64,000 bases of DNA from Vibrio sp. SNU_ST1. Lineage in GTDB: Bacteria; Pseudomonadota; Gammaproteobacteria; Enterobacterales; Vibrionaceae. The DNA lies in contig NZ_CP130748.1 of NCBI RefSeq assembly GCF_030563405.1, positions 496,001 through 560,000 of the forward strand. Reading direction: 5' to 3'. This document shows, piece after piece, positions 25,565 to 34,599 of this stretch. The position numbers were made by a program, and so were the translations under genes. The notes under the pieces are model-generated. The model had not been told where the DNA came from. It worked only from the letters and a program-made list of their open reading frames with translations, and ran no database searches. Every line of letters starts with the position of its first letter. The first letter of the stretch is position 1.

Positions 25565-27301
25565 ATGATAGAGATCCAACGCCGTCCTGAGGTCGATACT
25601 TCAGTTTTACCTGCTCATTTACCTGACTTGTTAAAGCGCATTTATGTGAGCCGCGGAATCGATAGTGCTGACCAGCTAGAGACAGCTGCGAAAGGTTTAC
25701 ACTCTTATCAAAAACTGGGCGGCATTGATACTGCGGTTGAATTGTTGTTCAAAGCCATTCAGCAGCAAAAGCGCATTATCATTGTCGGTGATTTTGATGC
25801 CGATGGCGCGACAAGCTCCGCGTTGTCTGTGCTTGCTCTGCGAATGTTGGGCAGCTCTAATGTTGATTATCTGGTACCAAACCGTTTTGAAGATGGTTAT
25901 GGCTTGAGCCCTGAGGTTGTCGAACAGGCGATCGAACTTGGTGCTGAAGTGATCATGACAGTCGACAACGGTGTATCTTCAATTGACGGTGTTCGCTTTG
26001 CTAAAGAGAAAGGCCTTGATGTATTGGTTACAGATCATCACTTGCCTGGTTCTGAATTACCGATTGCAGATGCAATGGTCAATCCCAACCTAGAAAGCTG
26101 CGTATTTCCTTCAAAAGCGCTGGCGGGTGTAGGGGTTGCGTTTTACCTGATGATGGCGTTGTGTGTTCATATGCGTAAGTTAGGCTGGTTTGCTCAACAC
26201 GGCATGACAGAACCCAAGTTGATGGAACTGATTGACCTAGTGGCACTGGGTACTGTTGCGGATGTGGTTCCACTTGATGAAAATAACCGAATCTTGGTGC
26301 ACCAAGGGCTACAACGCATTCGTGCGGGCAAAGCTCGTCCGGGTATTCAAGCCTTGATTGAAATTGCTAAGCGAGATGCTAAGCGATTAGTTGCCTCCGA
26401 TTTTGGTTTTGCGCTTGGTCCACGTATCAATGCGGCTGGCCGATTGGATGACATGTCTTTTGGTGTTGAGCTGCTAATGAGTAACAACATCCATGCCGCG
26501 CGTCGAATGGCCAGCGAGTTAGATGGCTTAAACCAAACACGTAAAGAGATCGAAGAGGGCATGAAACAAGAAGCGATGGCTTTTTGTGAGCGCCTTGAAT
26601 TTGGTAAAGACGATTTGCCTTCTGGTTTGGCGCTGTTTCAACGTGATTGGCACCAAGGTGTAATCGGTATTCTCGCTTCGCGTATCAAAGACAAATATCA
26701 CCGCCCAGTGATCGCATTTGCTGATGGTGGTGAAGGCAGTATCAAAGGTTCATGTCGTTCAATTCCAGGTTTGCACATGCGCGATGCGCTAGACAGAATC
26801 GACACTCAAAATCCTGGCCTGATCTTGAAGTTTGGTGGTCACGCAATGGCAGCCGGCTTAACCATTATGGAAAAAGACTTCGAGCGATTCAGCAAGATGT
26901 TTGATGACGTTGTGCGTAAAGAACTCGGTGAGACGGCACTGAAGGGTATTATCTTTTCTGATGGTGAGCTGTTACCTGAAGAGTTCTCAATGCACACCGC
27001 TGAGACGTTGCGTTCAGGTGGTCCGTGGGGACAAGCTTTCCCTGAGCCCATCTTTGATGGTGAGTTTAAAGTTCTGCATCAAAAGTTAGTGGGTGAAAAG
27101 CACTTAAAGTTAATGCTTGAGCCATTGTATAAAGGCCACCCAACCAATGTGATGATTGATGGTATTGCTTTTAATGTTGACCTTCGCCGCTGGCCTGATG
27201 CCTCAGTGAAAACGGTACATCTTGCGTTTAAGCTTGATATTAACGAGTTTCGTGGCAATCAATCATTGCAGTTGATGATTGATCATATCGAAGCGAAATA
27301 G
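25565..27301 (+). CDS. recJ: Single-stranded-DNA exonuclease RecJ
   Basis: 5'-3' exonuclease on single-stranded DNA in RecF recombination, mismatch and base-excision repair. 578 residues. DHH-family motifs: VGDFDADGATSSALS, DNGVSS, VTDHHLPG, NPNL, ALGTVADVVPLD, then the DHHA1 region with FGGHAMAAGL. The AAGGAG nearest the start is about 30 bases upstream, with a hairpin (GGCCTGAT/ATCAGGCC, 25536-25555) and a T-rich stretch between it and the ATG. RecJ synthesis may therefore depend on folding of the leader or on coupling to dsbC. Confidence 0.96.
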   Translation: MIEIQRRPEVDTSVLPAHLPDLLKRIYVSRGIDSADQLETAAKGLHSYQKLGGIDTAVELLFKAIQQQKRIIIVGDFDADGATSSALSVLALRMLGSSNVDYLVPNRFEDGYGLSPEVVEQAIELGAEVIMTVDNGVSSIDGVRFAKEKGLDVLVTDHHLPGSELPIADAMVNPNLESCVFPSKALAGVGVAFYLMMALCVHMRKLGWFAQHGMTEPKLMELIDLVALGTVADVVPLDENNRILVHQGLQRIRAGKARPGIQALIEIAKRDAKRLVASDFGFALGPRINAAGRLDDMSFGVELLMSNNIHAARRMASELDGLNQTRKEIEEGMKQEAMAFCERLEFGKDDLPSGLALFQRDWHQGVIGILASRIKDKYHRPVIAFADGGEGSIKGSCRSIPGLHMRDALDRIDTQNPGLILKFGGHAMAAGLTIMEKDFERFSKMFDDVVRKELGETALKGIIFSDGELLPEEFSMHTAETLRSGGPWGQAFPEPIFDGEFKVLHQKLVGEKHLKLMLEPLYKGHPTNVMIDGIAFNVDLRRWPDASVKTVHLAFKLDINEFRGNQSLQLMIDHIEAK

Positions 27302-27348
27302 CATTATCGTTCACTGAATGAGGTTCATCATTTAGTGCCAAACCCAAC

Positions 27349-27380
27349 AAGCTCTGTTCAAAAACAGGGCTTGTTTCCCT
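27349..27380 (+). terminator. Weak terminator after recJ
   Basis: AAGCTCTGTT pairs with AACAGGGCTT (one G-U pair), followed only by GTTTCCC. Partial termination at best. Confidence 0.4.
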
Positions 27381-27538
27381 TCCTTTCCTTACAAATTTTA
27401 CGTGTTTTTTCTACCCGTCAATTTTATATCCGATTAAGTTATTGAATCTTGGTGCACCACTCTAAAAAATTCTGTATCTCCGTCACACTTTTGAGTACAA
27501 TTCTCCGGTTAAATTCTACTCATAAATGATGAGCTAAA

Positions 27539-28637
27539 ATGTTTGAAATCAATCCTATAAAAAACCGTCTGCAGGATGTGTCTGAGCGCACAAATATCCT
27601 GAGGGGGTATCTTTGACTATGACGCAAAGAAAGAGCGTCTAGAAGAAGTAAACGCAGAATTAGAACAACCGGATGTATGGAACGAACCTGAGCGTGCTCA
27701 AGCGCTAGGAAAAGAGCGTTCAGCATTGGAAGCGGTAGTAGAAACGATCGACCAACTTGACCAAGGTGTTGAGGATGTTGATGGCCTATTAGAGCTTGCG
27801 GTTGAAGAAGAAGATCAAGAAACGTTCGATGAAATTGAGCCAGAACTAGCCGAGCTTGAAGCTAAGTTAGAGAAGCTGGAATTCCGTCGTATGTTCTCTG
27901 GTGATCACGACGCATCAGATTGCTACATCGATCTGCAGTCAGGTTCGGGCGGTACAGAAGCTCAAGACTGGACTTCAATGATGTTGCGTATGTACTTACG
28001 TTGGGCAGATTCGAAAGGCTTCAAGACTGAAGTTATCGAAGTGTCTGATGGCGATGTTGCTGGCCTTAAAGGCGCAACGGTACGTATCTCTGGTGAGTAC
28101 GCTTACGGTTGGTTACGCACAGAGACTGGTGTTCACCGTCTAGTTCGTAAGTCACCATTTGATTCAAGTGGTCGTCGTCATACTTCATTTGCTTCTGCGT
28201 TTATCTATCCTGAGATTGATGACAACATTACGATCGATATTAATCCTTCTGACCTACGTATTGACGTATACCGTGCCTCTGGCGCTGGTGGTCAGCACGT
28301 CAACACCACGGAATCGGCGGTACGTATTACTCACGTTCCGACTAACACCGTGGTTCAGTGTCAGAATGACCGTTCGCAGCATAAGAACAAAGATCAAGCG
28401 ATGAAGCAGCTACGTGCTAAGCTTTTTGAACTTGAGATTCAAAAGCAAAATGCTGAAAAACAAGCGAGCGAAGAAACGAAATCAGACATCGGTTGGGGCA
28501 GTCAGATCCGCTCTTACGTGCTGGATGATTCACGTATCAAAGATTTACGCACCGGCATCGAAAACCGTAATACTCAAGCGGTTCTTGACGGTGACTTAGA
28601 CAAGTTTATTGAAGCTAGCCTGAAATCAGGTTTGTAA
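27539..28637 (+). CDS. prfB: Peptide chain release factor 2, with programmed +1 frameshift
   Basis: RF2 terminates translation at UGA and UAA. The first reading frame runs 25 sense codons from ATG 27539 to an in-frame TGA at 27614-27616. The site reads AGG GGG TAT CTT TGA C: a Shine-Dalgarno-like AGGGGG before the slippery CTT and a poorly terminating UGAC. This is the autoregulatory +1 frameshift of RF2. After the shift the frame continues from 27615 to 28637, giving 365 residues, the E. coli length. The stop-codon recognition motif SPF ([11 protein letters not shown]) and the catalytic GGQ (GAGGQHVN) are present. Followed closely by lysS. Confidence 0.97.
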
Positions 28638-28735
28638 GCTTTATCAATTATTAAGCTTTACCAATAATATTGGTAAAAATGCCTATATTTTCAAAAATAT
28701 AGCTGTCCAAATTATAAAAGCAGGGTACATCTCAA

Positions 28736-30268
28736 ATGACTGATGCTGTTCAAAACGAAAATGCACAAGAAGCTTCTTCACCTGAAGAGAACAAACTAAT
28801 CGCTGAGCGCCGTAGCAAGCTGGATCATATCCGCCAAAACTGCAAAGCTAATGGTCACCCAAATGATTTCCGTCGTGAGCACCTAGCTGGCGACCTTCAA
28901 GCGGAATTCGGTGAGAAGACTAAGGAAGAGCTAGAAGAGCTTAACCACATCGTTGCGATCGCAGGTCGTATTATGGCGAAGCGTGGTCCATTTCTTGCGA
29001 TTCAAGAAACTTCTGGTCGTATCCAAGCGTACGCAGCGAAAGACGTTCAAAAAGTACTAAAAGAGAAGTACCAAGGCCTAGATATCGGTGACATTATCGG
29101 TGTTAAAGGTGCGCTTCACAAGTCTGGTAAAGGCGACCTTTACGTGAACATGGAAGAGTTTGAATTGCTAACCAAAGCACTTCGTCCTCTGCCAGAAAAG
29201 TTCCACGGTCTAACTGACCAAGAGATGCGTTACCGTCAGCGTTACGTTGACCTAATCGTGAACGAAGACTCTCGTAACACATTCATCGTGCGTTCTAAGC
29301 TTGTGTCTTCAATCCGTAACTTCATGAGCTCAAAAGGCTACCTAGAAGTTGAAACGCCAATGATGCACGTGATCCCAGGCGGTGCAACAGCACGTCCATT
29401 CATCACTCATCACAACGCACTAGACATCGACATGTACCTACGTGTTGCACCTGAGCTTTACCTTAAGCGTCTAGTAGTTGGTGGTTTTGACCGTGTATTC
29501 GAGATCAACCGTAACTTCCGTAACGAAGGTCTTTCTCCACGTCACAACCCAGAATTCACAATGATGGAATTCTACCAAGCGTACTCTGACTACAAAGATC
29601 TAATGGATCTAACGGAAGAGATGCTAAGCACAGCTGCGATGGACGTTCTTGGTTCTACTTCTATGCCTTACGGCGACGAAACAGTTGAGTTCGGTGGCAC
29701 TTACGCTCGTATGAGCATGTTCGATGCAATCAAACACTACACTCCTGAAAATGCAAACATTCAAGCTCTGACTGAAGACGATCTTCAGAACAGAGAATTG
29801 ATGGTTAAAATTGCAGAAGAAGTGGGTCTGTACGTTGAGAAGTTCTGGACATGTGGTCAGCTTCTTGAAGAGATCTTTGGTGAAACGGCTGAGCCTCAGC
29901 TAATTCAACCAACGTTCATTACGGGTTACCCAGCGGATATTTCTCCACTGGCTCGTCGTAGCGATAGTAACCCATTCTTCACAGACCGCTTTGAGTTCTT
30001 CATTGGTGGCCGTGAAGTTGCGAACGGCTTCTCTGAGCTTAACGATGCACAAGACCAAGACGAGCGTTTCAAAGCACAAGTTAACGCAAAAGACGCGGGT
30101 GATGACGAAGCTATGTACTACGATGCAGACTACATTACTGCACTAGAGCACGGCCTACCGCCAACAGCGGGTCAAGGTATTGGTATCGATCGCCTAGCGA
30201 TGCTATTTACTAACACGCACACAATCCGTGACGTGATCTTGTTCCCGGCAATGCGTCCTCAAGCGTAA
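28736..30268 (+). CDS. lysS: Lysyl-tRNA synthetase, class II
   Basis: Charges tRNA-Lys. 510 residues, the usual length. The N-terminal OB-fold anticodon-binding domain (about 60-165) is followed by the class II core with motif 2 [20 protein letters not shown] and motif 3 [10 protein letters not shown]. It follows prfB by about 100 bp, as in E. coli, and ends at a strong terminator. Confidence 0.98.
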   Translation: MTDAVQNENAQEASSPEENKLIAERRSKLDHIRQNCKANGHPNDFRREHLAGDLQAEFGEKTKEELEELNHIVAIAGRIMAKRGPFLAIQETSGRIQAYAAKDVQKVLKEKYQGLDIGDIIGVKGALHKSGKGDLYVNMEEFELLTKALRPLPEKFHGLTDQEMRYRQRYVDLIVNEDSRNTFIVRSKLVSSIRNFMSSKGYLEVETPMMHVIPGGATARPFITHHNALDIDMYLRVAPELYLKRLVVGGFDRVFEINRNFRNEGLSPRHNPEFTMMEFYQAYSDYKDLMDLTEEMLSTAAMDVLGSTSMPYGDETVEFGGTYARMSMFDAIKHYTPENANIQALTEDDLQNRELMVKIAEEVGLYVEKFWTCGQLLEEIFGETAEPQLIQPTFITGYPADISPLARRSDSNPFFTDRFEFFIGGREVANGFSELNDAQDQDERFKAQVNAKDAGDDEAMYYDADYITALEHGLPPTAGQGIGIDRLAMLFTNTHTIRDVILFPAMRPQA

Positions 30269-30303
30269 TTTTCGCTGACAGGCTGTAACAGCCGATTCAA
30301 TTT

Positions 30304-30328
30304 AAAAGCCACCTTCGGGTGGCTTTTT
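30304..30328 (+). terminator. Terminator of lysS
   Basis: AAAAGCCACC and GGTGGCTTTTT pair around a stable TTCG tetraloop. Confidence 0.95.
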
Positions 30329-30405
30329 CGGTTTTTAGCGTCAAAACCTAGCTCGTACCGCACTCTTGATTCGAAAAATGATTATTTATGACATAGTCTT
30401 ACCAT

Positions 30406-30432
30406 TGAGACAAAAAATCTAAGATAGTCTCA
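30406..30432 (+). promoter_or_regulatory. Inverted repeat upstream of vpsR
   Basis: TGAGAC (30406-30411) and GTCTCA (30427-30432) are separated by 15 bases, about 110 bp before the vpsR start. It could be an operator. No known binding protein is assigned. Confidence 0.35.
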
Positions 30433-30544
30433 TTACTATACGTATCGGATCTGAATACGATCTTGTGGCACTTTGTACCCGTATGATTCGTTTAACTCGT
30501 GTTAGCCTGATTGAAAAAAAATAAAAATAGAATAAGGAAGAAGG

Positions 30545-31879
30545 ATGGGAACTCAATTTAAGATGGATTCCTTACCAGGTTCTCTTATCGTCGTTGGTGG
30601 TGCGTACGAACCCTGGTTATCAGTGTTAGAACAAGTGGGTTGGCAATGTACCCAGTGTGCAGATTTACGAAAAGCCGATGCCTTAATTACTGATATTGGC
30701 CCCTGCATTGGCATTGTGGATCTTAGTCATGATGAGTTTAGCCTTAATGGTATCGCTAACCTCGTGAGCAACAACAAGCAAGTTCGATGGCTTGCTTTTA
30801 TCCGTGAATCGCAATTGAGCTCAGATACAATCTGCCAATTTATCGTTAACTTCTGTATCGACTTTTTCACGGCACCAATCCCTGATGCTCAGCTATTGAG
30901 TACCATTGGTCATCAACTGGGTATGCTCAAACTTGAGCAGAAAGTATGGCCAAACTACGGTATTAACAACAATATGGGTCTACTAGGTGATTCTGTGGCG
31001 GTGAAACGCTTGAGAGACCAAGTAAAGCGAATTGGCCCCACAGATGTCAGTATTTTGATTTACGGTGAGAGTGGGACAGGAAAAGAGACAATTGCACGTT
31101 CCATTCATCAAAATTCATCGCGAGCTCAGAAACCATTTTTAACTGTGAATTGCCGTGCTCTATCTGAAATGAGGATAGAGACTGAGATGTTTGGTATCTT
31201 AGCCCCTGCAACGGCAGCGCCTTGTATGTTAGAAGAAGCCGATGGTGGAACCCTCTTACTCAACGATGTCCTAGCGATGCCTCGTAATCAACAATTGAAC
31301 CTTTTACGCTTTTTACAAGAAGGGAAAATTGAAACCTCGAAGGGAGCTAAGTCGGTTGATGTTCGCATTTTGGCTGCTAACTCTTCTGATATTGAAAAGG
31401 CATTGATCGAGGGCGACTTCAATGAAGAGCTTTATCATTACATCAATGTTCTGCGTATTCATGTTCCTAGCTTGAAAGAGCGGGTTAGTGACATATCAGT
31501 ACTGGCGAATCATTTTCTGCGTGAGTACTCGAAAGAGTTTAATGCGCAAGCGAAGAGCTTTTCAGATGATGCTATACGCTCGATGAGTCGCTACCATTGG
31601 CCAGGCAACGTTCGTGAATTGATGAATCAGATCAAACGCGTCGTGTTGATGTCAGATGCTGTGATCATTGAGGATCACCAGCTGGATTTACCAAAACAGA
31701 ATGATGAACGCCGCAGTCTGAAAAGTATCCGTGAACGTTCAGAGCGAGATGCTTTACTCATTGTGTTGGAATCTTATGGTGGTCAAGTGTCTTTGGCCGC
31801 TAAGGAGCTTGGAGTTTCACGCGCAACTATGTACCGCTTACTCAATAAACACGGTCTTATATCTGAGGGCGTTGTTTAG
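30545..31879 (+). CDS. vpsR: VpsR-like biofilm transcription activator
   Basis: A 444-residue NtrC-type protein closely resembling V. cholerae VpsR, the cyclic di-GMP-binding activator of exopolysaccharide genes. The N-terminal receiver-like domain carries Asp59 (GIVDLS). The AAA+ domain has Walker A GESGTGKE, but the sigma-54 contact loop GAFTGA is absent (the region reads MFGILAPATAAP) and Walker B reads LLLND instead of the usual LFLDE. This agrees with VpsR working through sigma-70 polymerase without normal ATPase cycling. The C-terminal Fis-type HTH (about 395-440) contains SLAAKELGVSRATMYRLL. The position just after lysS is shared with V. cholerae, from memory. Confidence 0.93.
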   Translation: MGTQFKMDSLPGSLIVVGGAYEPWLSVLEQVGWQCTQCADLRKADALITDIGPCIGIVDLSHDEFSLNGIANLVSNNKQVRWLAFIRESQLSSDTICQFIVNFCIDFFTAPIPDAQLLSTIGHQLGMLKLEQKVWPNYGINNNMGLLGDSVAVKRLRDQVKRIGPTDVSILIYGESGTGKETIARSIHQNSSRAQKPFLTVNCRALSEMRIETEMFGILAPATAAPCMLEEADGGTLLLNDVLAMPRNQQLNLLRFLQEGKIETSKGAKSVDVRILAANSSDIEKALIEGDFNEELYHYINVLRIHVPSLKERVSDISVLANHFLREYSKEFNAQAKSFSDDAIRSMSRYHWPGNVRELMNQIKRVVLMSDAVIIEDHQLDLPKQNDERRSLKSIRERSERDALLIVLESYGGQVSLAAKELGVSRATMYRLLNKHGLISEGVV

Positions 31880-31916
31880 ACTCTTTCTATATGACTTTAT
31901 TCAGTCACTGTAAATT

Positions 31917-31943
31917 AAAAACCACGTAGATACGTGGTTTTTT
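31917..31943 (+). terminator. Terminator of vpsR
   Basis: AAAACCACGTA and TACGTGGTTTT with six Ts. Confidence 0.9.
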
Positions 31944-32213
31944 GTTTCTGAAGGGGAGTCCGTTGTTTTCTAGCTCAGTCCTAAGAGAGATATGCTGTGA
32001 TTTTATATAATCATAGTGAATATGTTATATGTAAATGAATATGAAACTGATATTTCAGGCGAATGCATTGTTTTAAAAATGTTAACCAATTATCGGTTGA
32101 ATAATACACTCACTTGGTTAAACTTTAACCGTGAAAGCAACGATTTAACAAAGACTTGTCTGCTTTTACTACCTCATTTCTTTTTGGATTTTTTAGTTAG
32201 CTTGGAGGCGCAA
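31944..32213. other. Spacer after vpsR
   Basis: About 270 bp, very AT-rich. The frame that opens at 32016 runs into the small ORF below but has no ribosome site; the internal ATG at 32214 does. Several TTAACC/GGTTAA-like half sites lie at 32080-32135, without a clear palindrome. Confidence 0.45.
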
Positions 32214-32336
32214 ATGAAACATTTCGATTTTATACAGCATATTTGCGCGTCGTTTGATCCGTGTACTGACATGGTGACTGATATGTCACACACATCAGCG
32301 ATGGCCGATCGAAACACCCAAGATAAACCTAACTAA
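32214..32336 (+). CDS. Small ORF, 40 residues
   Basis: ATG 32214 is preceded by GGAGG at a five-base gap. The peptide starts MKHFDFIQHICASFDP and is hydrophilic, with two cysteines and no membrane segment. It precedes the DUF1127 gene by about 110 bp on the same strand. I do not recognise it; coding status rests on the ribosome site. Confidence 0.5.
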   Translation: MKHFDFIQHICASFDPCTDMVTDMSHTSAMADRNTQDKPN

Positions 32337-32445
32337 TAGATCCGTACCCTTATTTGGCTGCGGAAAAATAGCAGCTAAGTGAGAAGCCCTCATTCGATCT
32401 AACACGCTATTTTTCCTCAGTTGATTCAACAACTGGAGAGTTATC

Positions 32446-32697
32446 ATGCGTCACTCAGTATACTTAAAACTAGCAACAGTCCTTATCCGTGCCGATCTTC
32501 GTCGTGAAGAGCGTGAATGGCAACGAAAAGTTCGTCGTAGTTCATATGATCTACCGTGGAACAATACCCACTTATTGAGAGATATTGGCCTTGAAGCCGA
32601 TGGTCGACCAATTGGTTTTTCTGAGCCTGAAGTCGTCACGATTGAACGTCGAGTACGCCATCTTCGTCGTGTCCTAAGTGCGCGAATACCGACGTAA
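32446..32697 (+). CDS. DUF1127-type small protein
   Basis: An 83-residue, very basic protein. The centre WNNTHLLRDIGLEADGRPIG fits the DUF1127 (YjiS-like) signature, in which a short Arg-rich motif ends in RDIGL; members in alphaproteobacteria bind RNA or affect phosphate and sRNA pathways. The flanks are Arg-rich helices (RREEREWQRKVRRSS, IERRVRHLRRVL). Its ribosome site GGAGAG is partly inside a small hairpin (CAGTTG 32418-32423, CAACTG 32430-32435), which could restrain translation. A strong terminator follows. Confidence 0.8.
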   Translation: MRHSVYLKLATVLIRADLRREEREWQRKVRRSSYDLPWNNTHLLRDIGLEADGRPIGFSEPEVVTIERRVRHLRRVLSARIPT

Positions 32698-32789
32698 TCT
32701 GCGGGGTTGATAGCACCGTTCAACCCCTAAGATAAGTCACAGTGATGGTTATGGTGTCGAAAGTGCAAATTTTTGAACTAGAACTGGCC

Positions 32790-32819
32790 AAAAAAGAGAA
32801 GCTCTTGCTTCTCTTTTTT
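32790..32819 (+). terminator. Terminator after the DUF1127 gene
   Basis: AAAAAAGAGAAGC and GCTTCTCTTTTTT pair around TCTT. Confidence 0.93.
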
Positions 32820-32889
32820 GCTTTTTTAAGTCGTTATCTAGTAAAGGTAAATAGTTCGGCTAAGCTTTATAGAGCAAGGGAGGCTGACT

Positions 32890-33201
32890 ATGCAGAAGCA
32901 TCAATTAGACATGTGGTTACATGGAGAGCACAAAGACTCTTATCAGACACCGAAAGTGTACGTTATTGGTTGCTCTGATATCTCTGAATATTTACTGGCG
33001 GTGGAGTACAAACACAAGCTAGAACCGGTGAAGCAAGACGGCGAGCCGCTTCACTTTGGATCCTTGGAGCAAGTGAAAGAGGAATTACTCCGGCTCGGCT
33101 TTGAAAAGGCCTACCTTCGCTTGCACAACGCGTATGATGAGTTTGGTAATGAACCAAACCAAAGCTACTGCGATATTGAACTGGCGCTCAAACCTCATTA
33201 G
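32890..33201 (+). CDS. Conserved hypothetical protein, possibly DUF6482
   Basis: A 103-residue cytoplasmic protein with GGGAGG seven bases before the ATG. The sequence (DMWLHGEHKDSYQTPKVYVI, then KAYLRLHNAYDEFG) looks like a Vibrio/Shewanella-type conserved hypothetical, possibly DUF6482 from memory. No catalytic motif or membrane segment is visible. It stands alone and converges with mutH. I see no clear terminator in the gap at 33202-33317. Confidence 0.7.
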   Translation: MQKHQLDMWLHGEHKDSYQTPKVYVIGCSDISEYLLAVEYKHKLEPVKQDGEPLHFGSLEQVKEELLRLGFEKAYLRLHNAYDEFGNEPNQSYCDIELALKPH

Positions 33202-33317
33202 AGAGTATTTTTAACGAGCGTTGTAGTGAGAAATTACTTCTAAATTGAGACGGTTTATAACGTACTGATCTTTTAGCCTATCTACGTTAGATAAAAACCT
33301 CTATGCGTAATGGCTTT

Positions 33318-33983
33318 CTATGCGTAATAGGTTGTCAGCAATCTGTGGGTGAATTGAGTTCGTAGATAGAAACCACGAGGTTTGGTCTTTATTGGTTTTC
33401 CACTTGCACCGTAAGCTTCTGTTAACACACGACTGTTGGCGGCTTTTGGTCGTAAATGCAGTGCTTCGCCGTGTCTTGCTGTTATCTGTTCAACATTACC
33501 TAACACGATCAATTCCATCAACTCTTCCCAATCTGTTTTCAATAGTTCGTCTTCAGCCTGGCTTGGTGTCCACAATAAAGGGGATCCTACATGCCTTTCT
33601 GTCAGCGGGATCTCTCTTTCTCCCTCTACTGGGATCCACAACACTTTAGACAGCTTGTTTCGAACGTGACTGGTTTCCCAAGTTATGCCTTGCACGCCCA
33701 TCAATGGCGCGACACAAACAAAGGTGGTTTCGAGTGGCTTCCCTGAATAGCCAATCGGGATACTTTTTAGCTCGATCCCGAGCTTGGCAAAATCTTGTTC
33801 TGGTTTACTGCCAGCTGGCGCACCCAAGTGCCATTCCAATAGTTGTCCAACCCAGCCTTTATCTCGCTTTAGGTCGTTTGGTACAACCATATTGGCTTCA
33901 TCGGCGAGCTCTTTGAAGGTCATTCCTGCAATAGCATATGCTCTGTCTAACAGCTCTTGTTGTGTTTGTGGTTCTGGTTTCAT
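33318..33983 (-). CDS. mutH: DNA mismatch repair endonuclease MutH
   Basis: Nicks the unmethylated strand at hemimethylated GATC sites during MutLS-directed repair. 221 residues from the chosen ATG at 33983 ([12 protein letters not shown]); the frame extends to 34031, but those residues are not family-like. The catalytic D-ExK motif is visible as [13 protein letters not shown], and the typical [21 protein letters not shown] and [10 protein letters not shown] blocks follow. Its presence implies a Dam-methylating organism. It is divergent from rppH across a DnaA-box-rich spacer. Confidence 0.96.
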   Translation of the reverse strand: MKPEPQTQQELLDRAYAIAGMTFKELADEANMVVPNDLKRDKGWVGQLLEWHLGAPAGSKPEQDFAKLGIELKSIPIGYSGKPLETTFVCVAPLMGVQGITWETSHVRNKLSKVLWIPVEGEREIPLTERHVGSPLLWTPSQAEDELLKTDWEELMELIVLGNVEQITARHGEALHLRPKAANSRVLTEAYGASGKPIKTKPRGFYLRTQFTHRLLTTYYA

Positions 33984-34085
33984 AATAAAAGGCATGATCA
34001 AAAAAATGATTTTACCAGAAGTTATCACCATATGACGACTGGTTAAGAAATGATCGCCTTGCTAGAGAAGGGATCAAACTCATGG

Positions 34086-34509
34086 TTATCCACAGGACAT
34101 GAAGGTAATTAATTGAAATATTAATTTGGTGGATAAATAAACAGGGGTTTGTAGGGGATAAACTGCTTGATTAATAGGGTTTGAAATGAATCTTTCACTT
34201 ACTAGTGTGGATAAACATCGGAGTGGTTGATCTTTGACCACGGACGGTTTTTAAAAGATCTTTTACTTTTCTCATGTTTTTAAAATTGATGGTTTCATTT
34301 TAATTGATTGATTTTAAGTTGTTTTTGTTGGTGGTGGGTGATTTTTGGTTTTTGGTTCTGATGAATCTATGGATTAAAAAAAACGATTGCGGGTAATTCT
34401 TCACATAGTTATTCACAGAAAAGGTGAATAAATGTGGTCTATGTCTCACTCTTGTGTGGGTAACTAAGATTTGAGCGAAACTTATCCATATTCGTAGTTA
34501 TTATTCATA
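34086..34509. promoter_or_regulatory. DnaA-box cluster, candidate DARS2
   Basis: The mutH-rppH spacer contains two perfect DnaA boxes, TTATCCACA (34086-34094, plus) and TGTGGATAA (34206-34214, minus), plus TTATTCACA (34409-34417), which fits TTATNCACA. Near matches with one change lie at 34128-34136, 34397-34405, 34423-34431, 34455-34463, 34482-34490 and 34501-34509. TTATTCACA and GGTGAATAA (34409-34431) face each other across five bases. E. coli DARS2, which recharges ADP-DnaA to ATP-DnaA, occupies the same mutH-rppH (ygdP) spacer. The AT-rich middle (34255-34380) could hold IHF or Fis sites. Confidence 0.75.
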
Positions 34510-34599
34510 AATATAGCGCTTGTCACGTCACTAAGTTTGCTCCGATTGGGGATATGTGGAAAAATCAGTGTAATTAAAAATTTAGATAGAGGTTGGCCA

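Noticed and set aside
27614..27616. prfB as a pseudogene because of an internal TGA
   Set aside because: The sequence around the stop is the complete programmed frameshift signal and the two frames give the normal RF2 length.
32016..32213. Upstream extension of the 40-residue small ORF
   Set aside because: No ribosome site at 32016, while GGAGG lies five bases before the internal ATG at 32214.
32742..32978. 78-codon plus-strand ORF
   Set aside because: It runs through the strong terminator at 32790-32819 and into the next gene in another frame.
34086..34509. crtS-like or second-chromosome replication site
   Set aside because: The boxes are ordinary DnaA boxes and the gene context matches DARS2; I recognise no RctB-type site.
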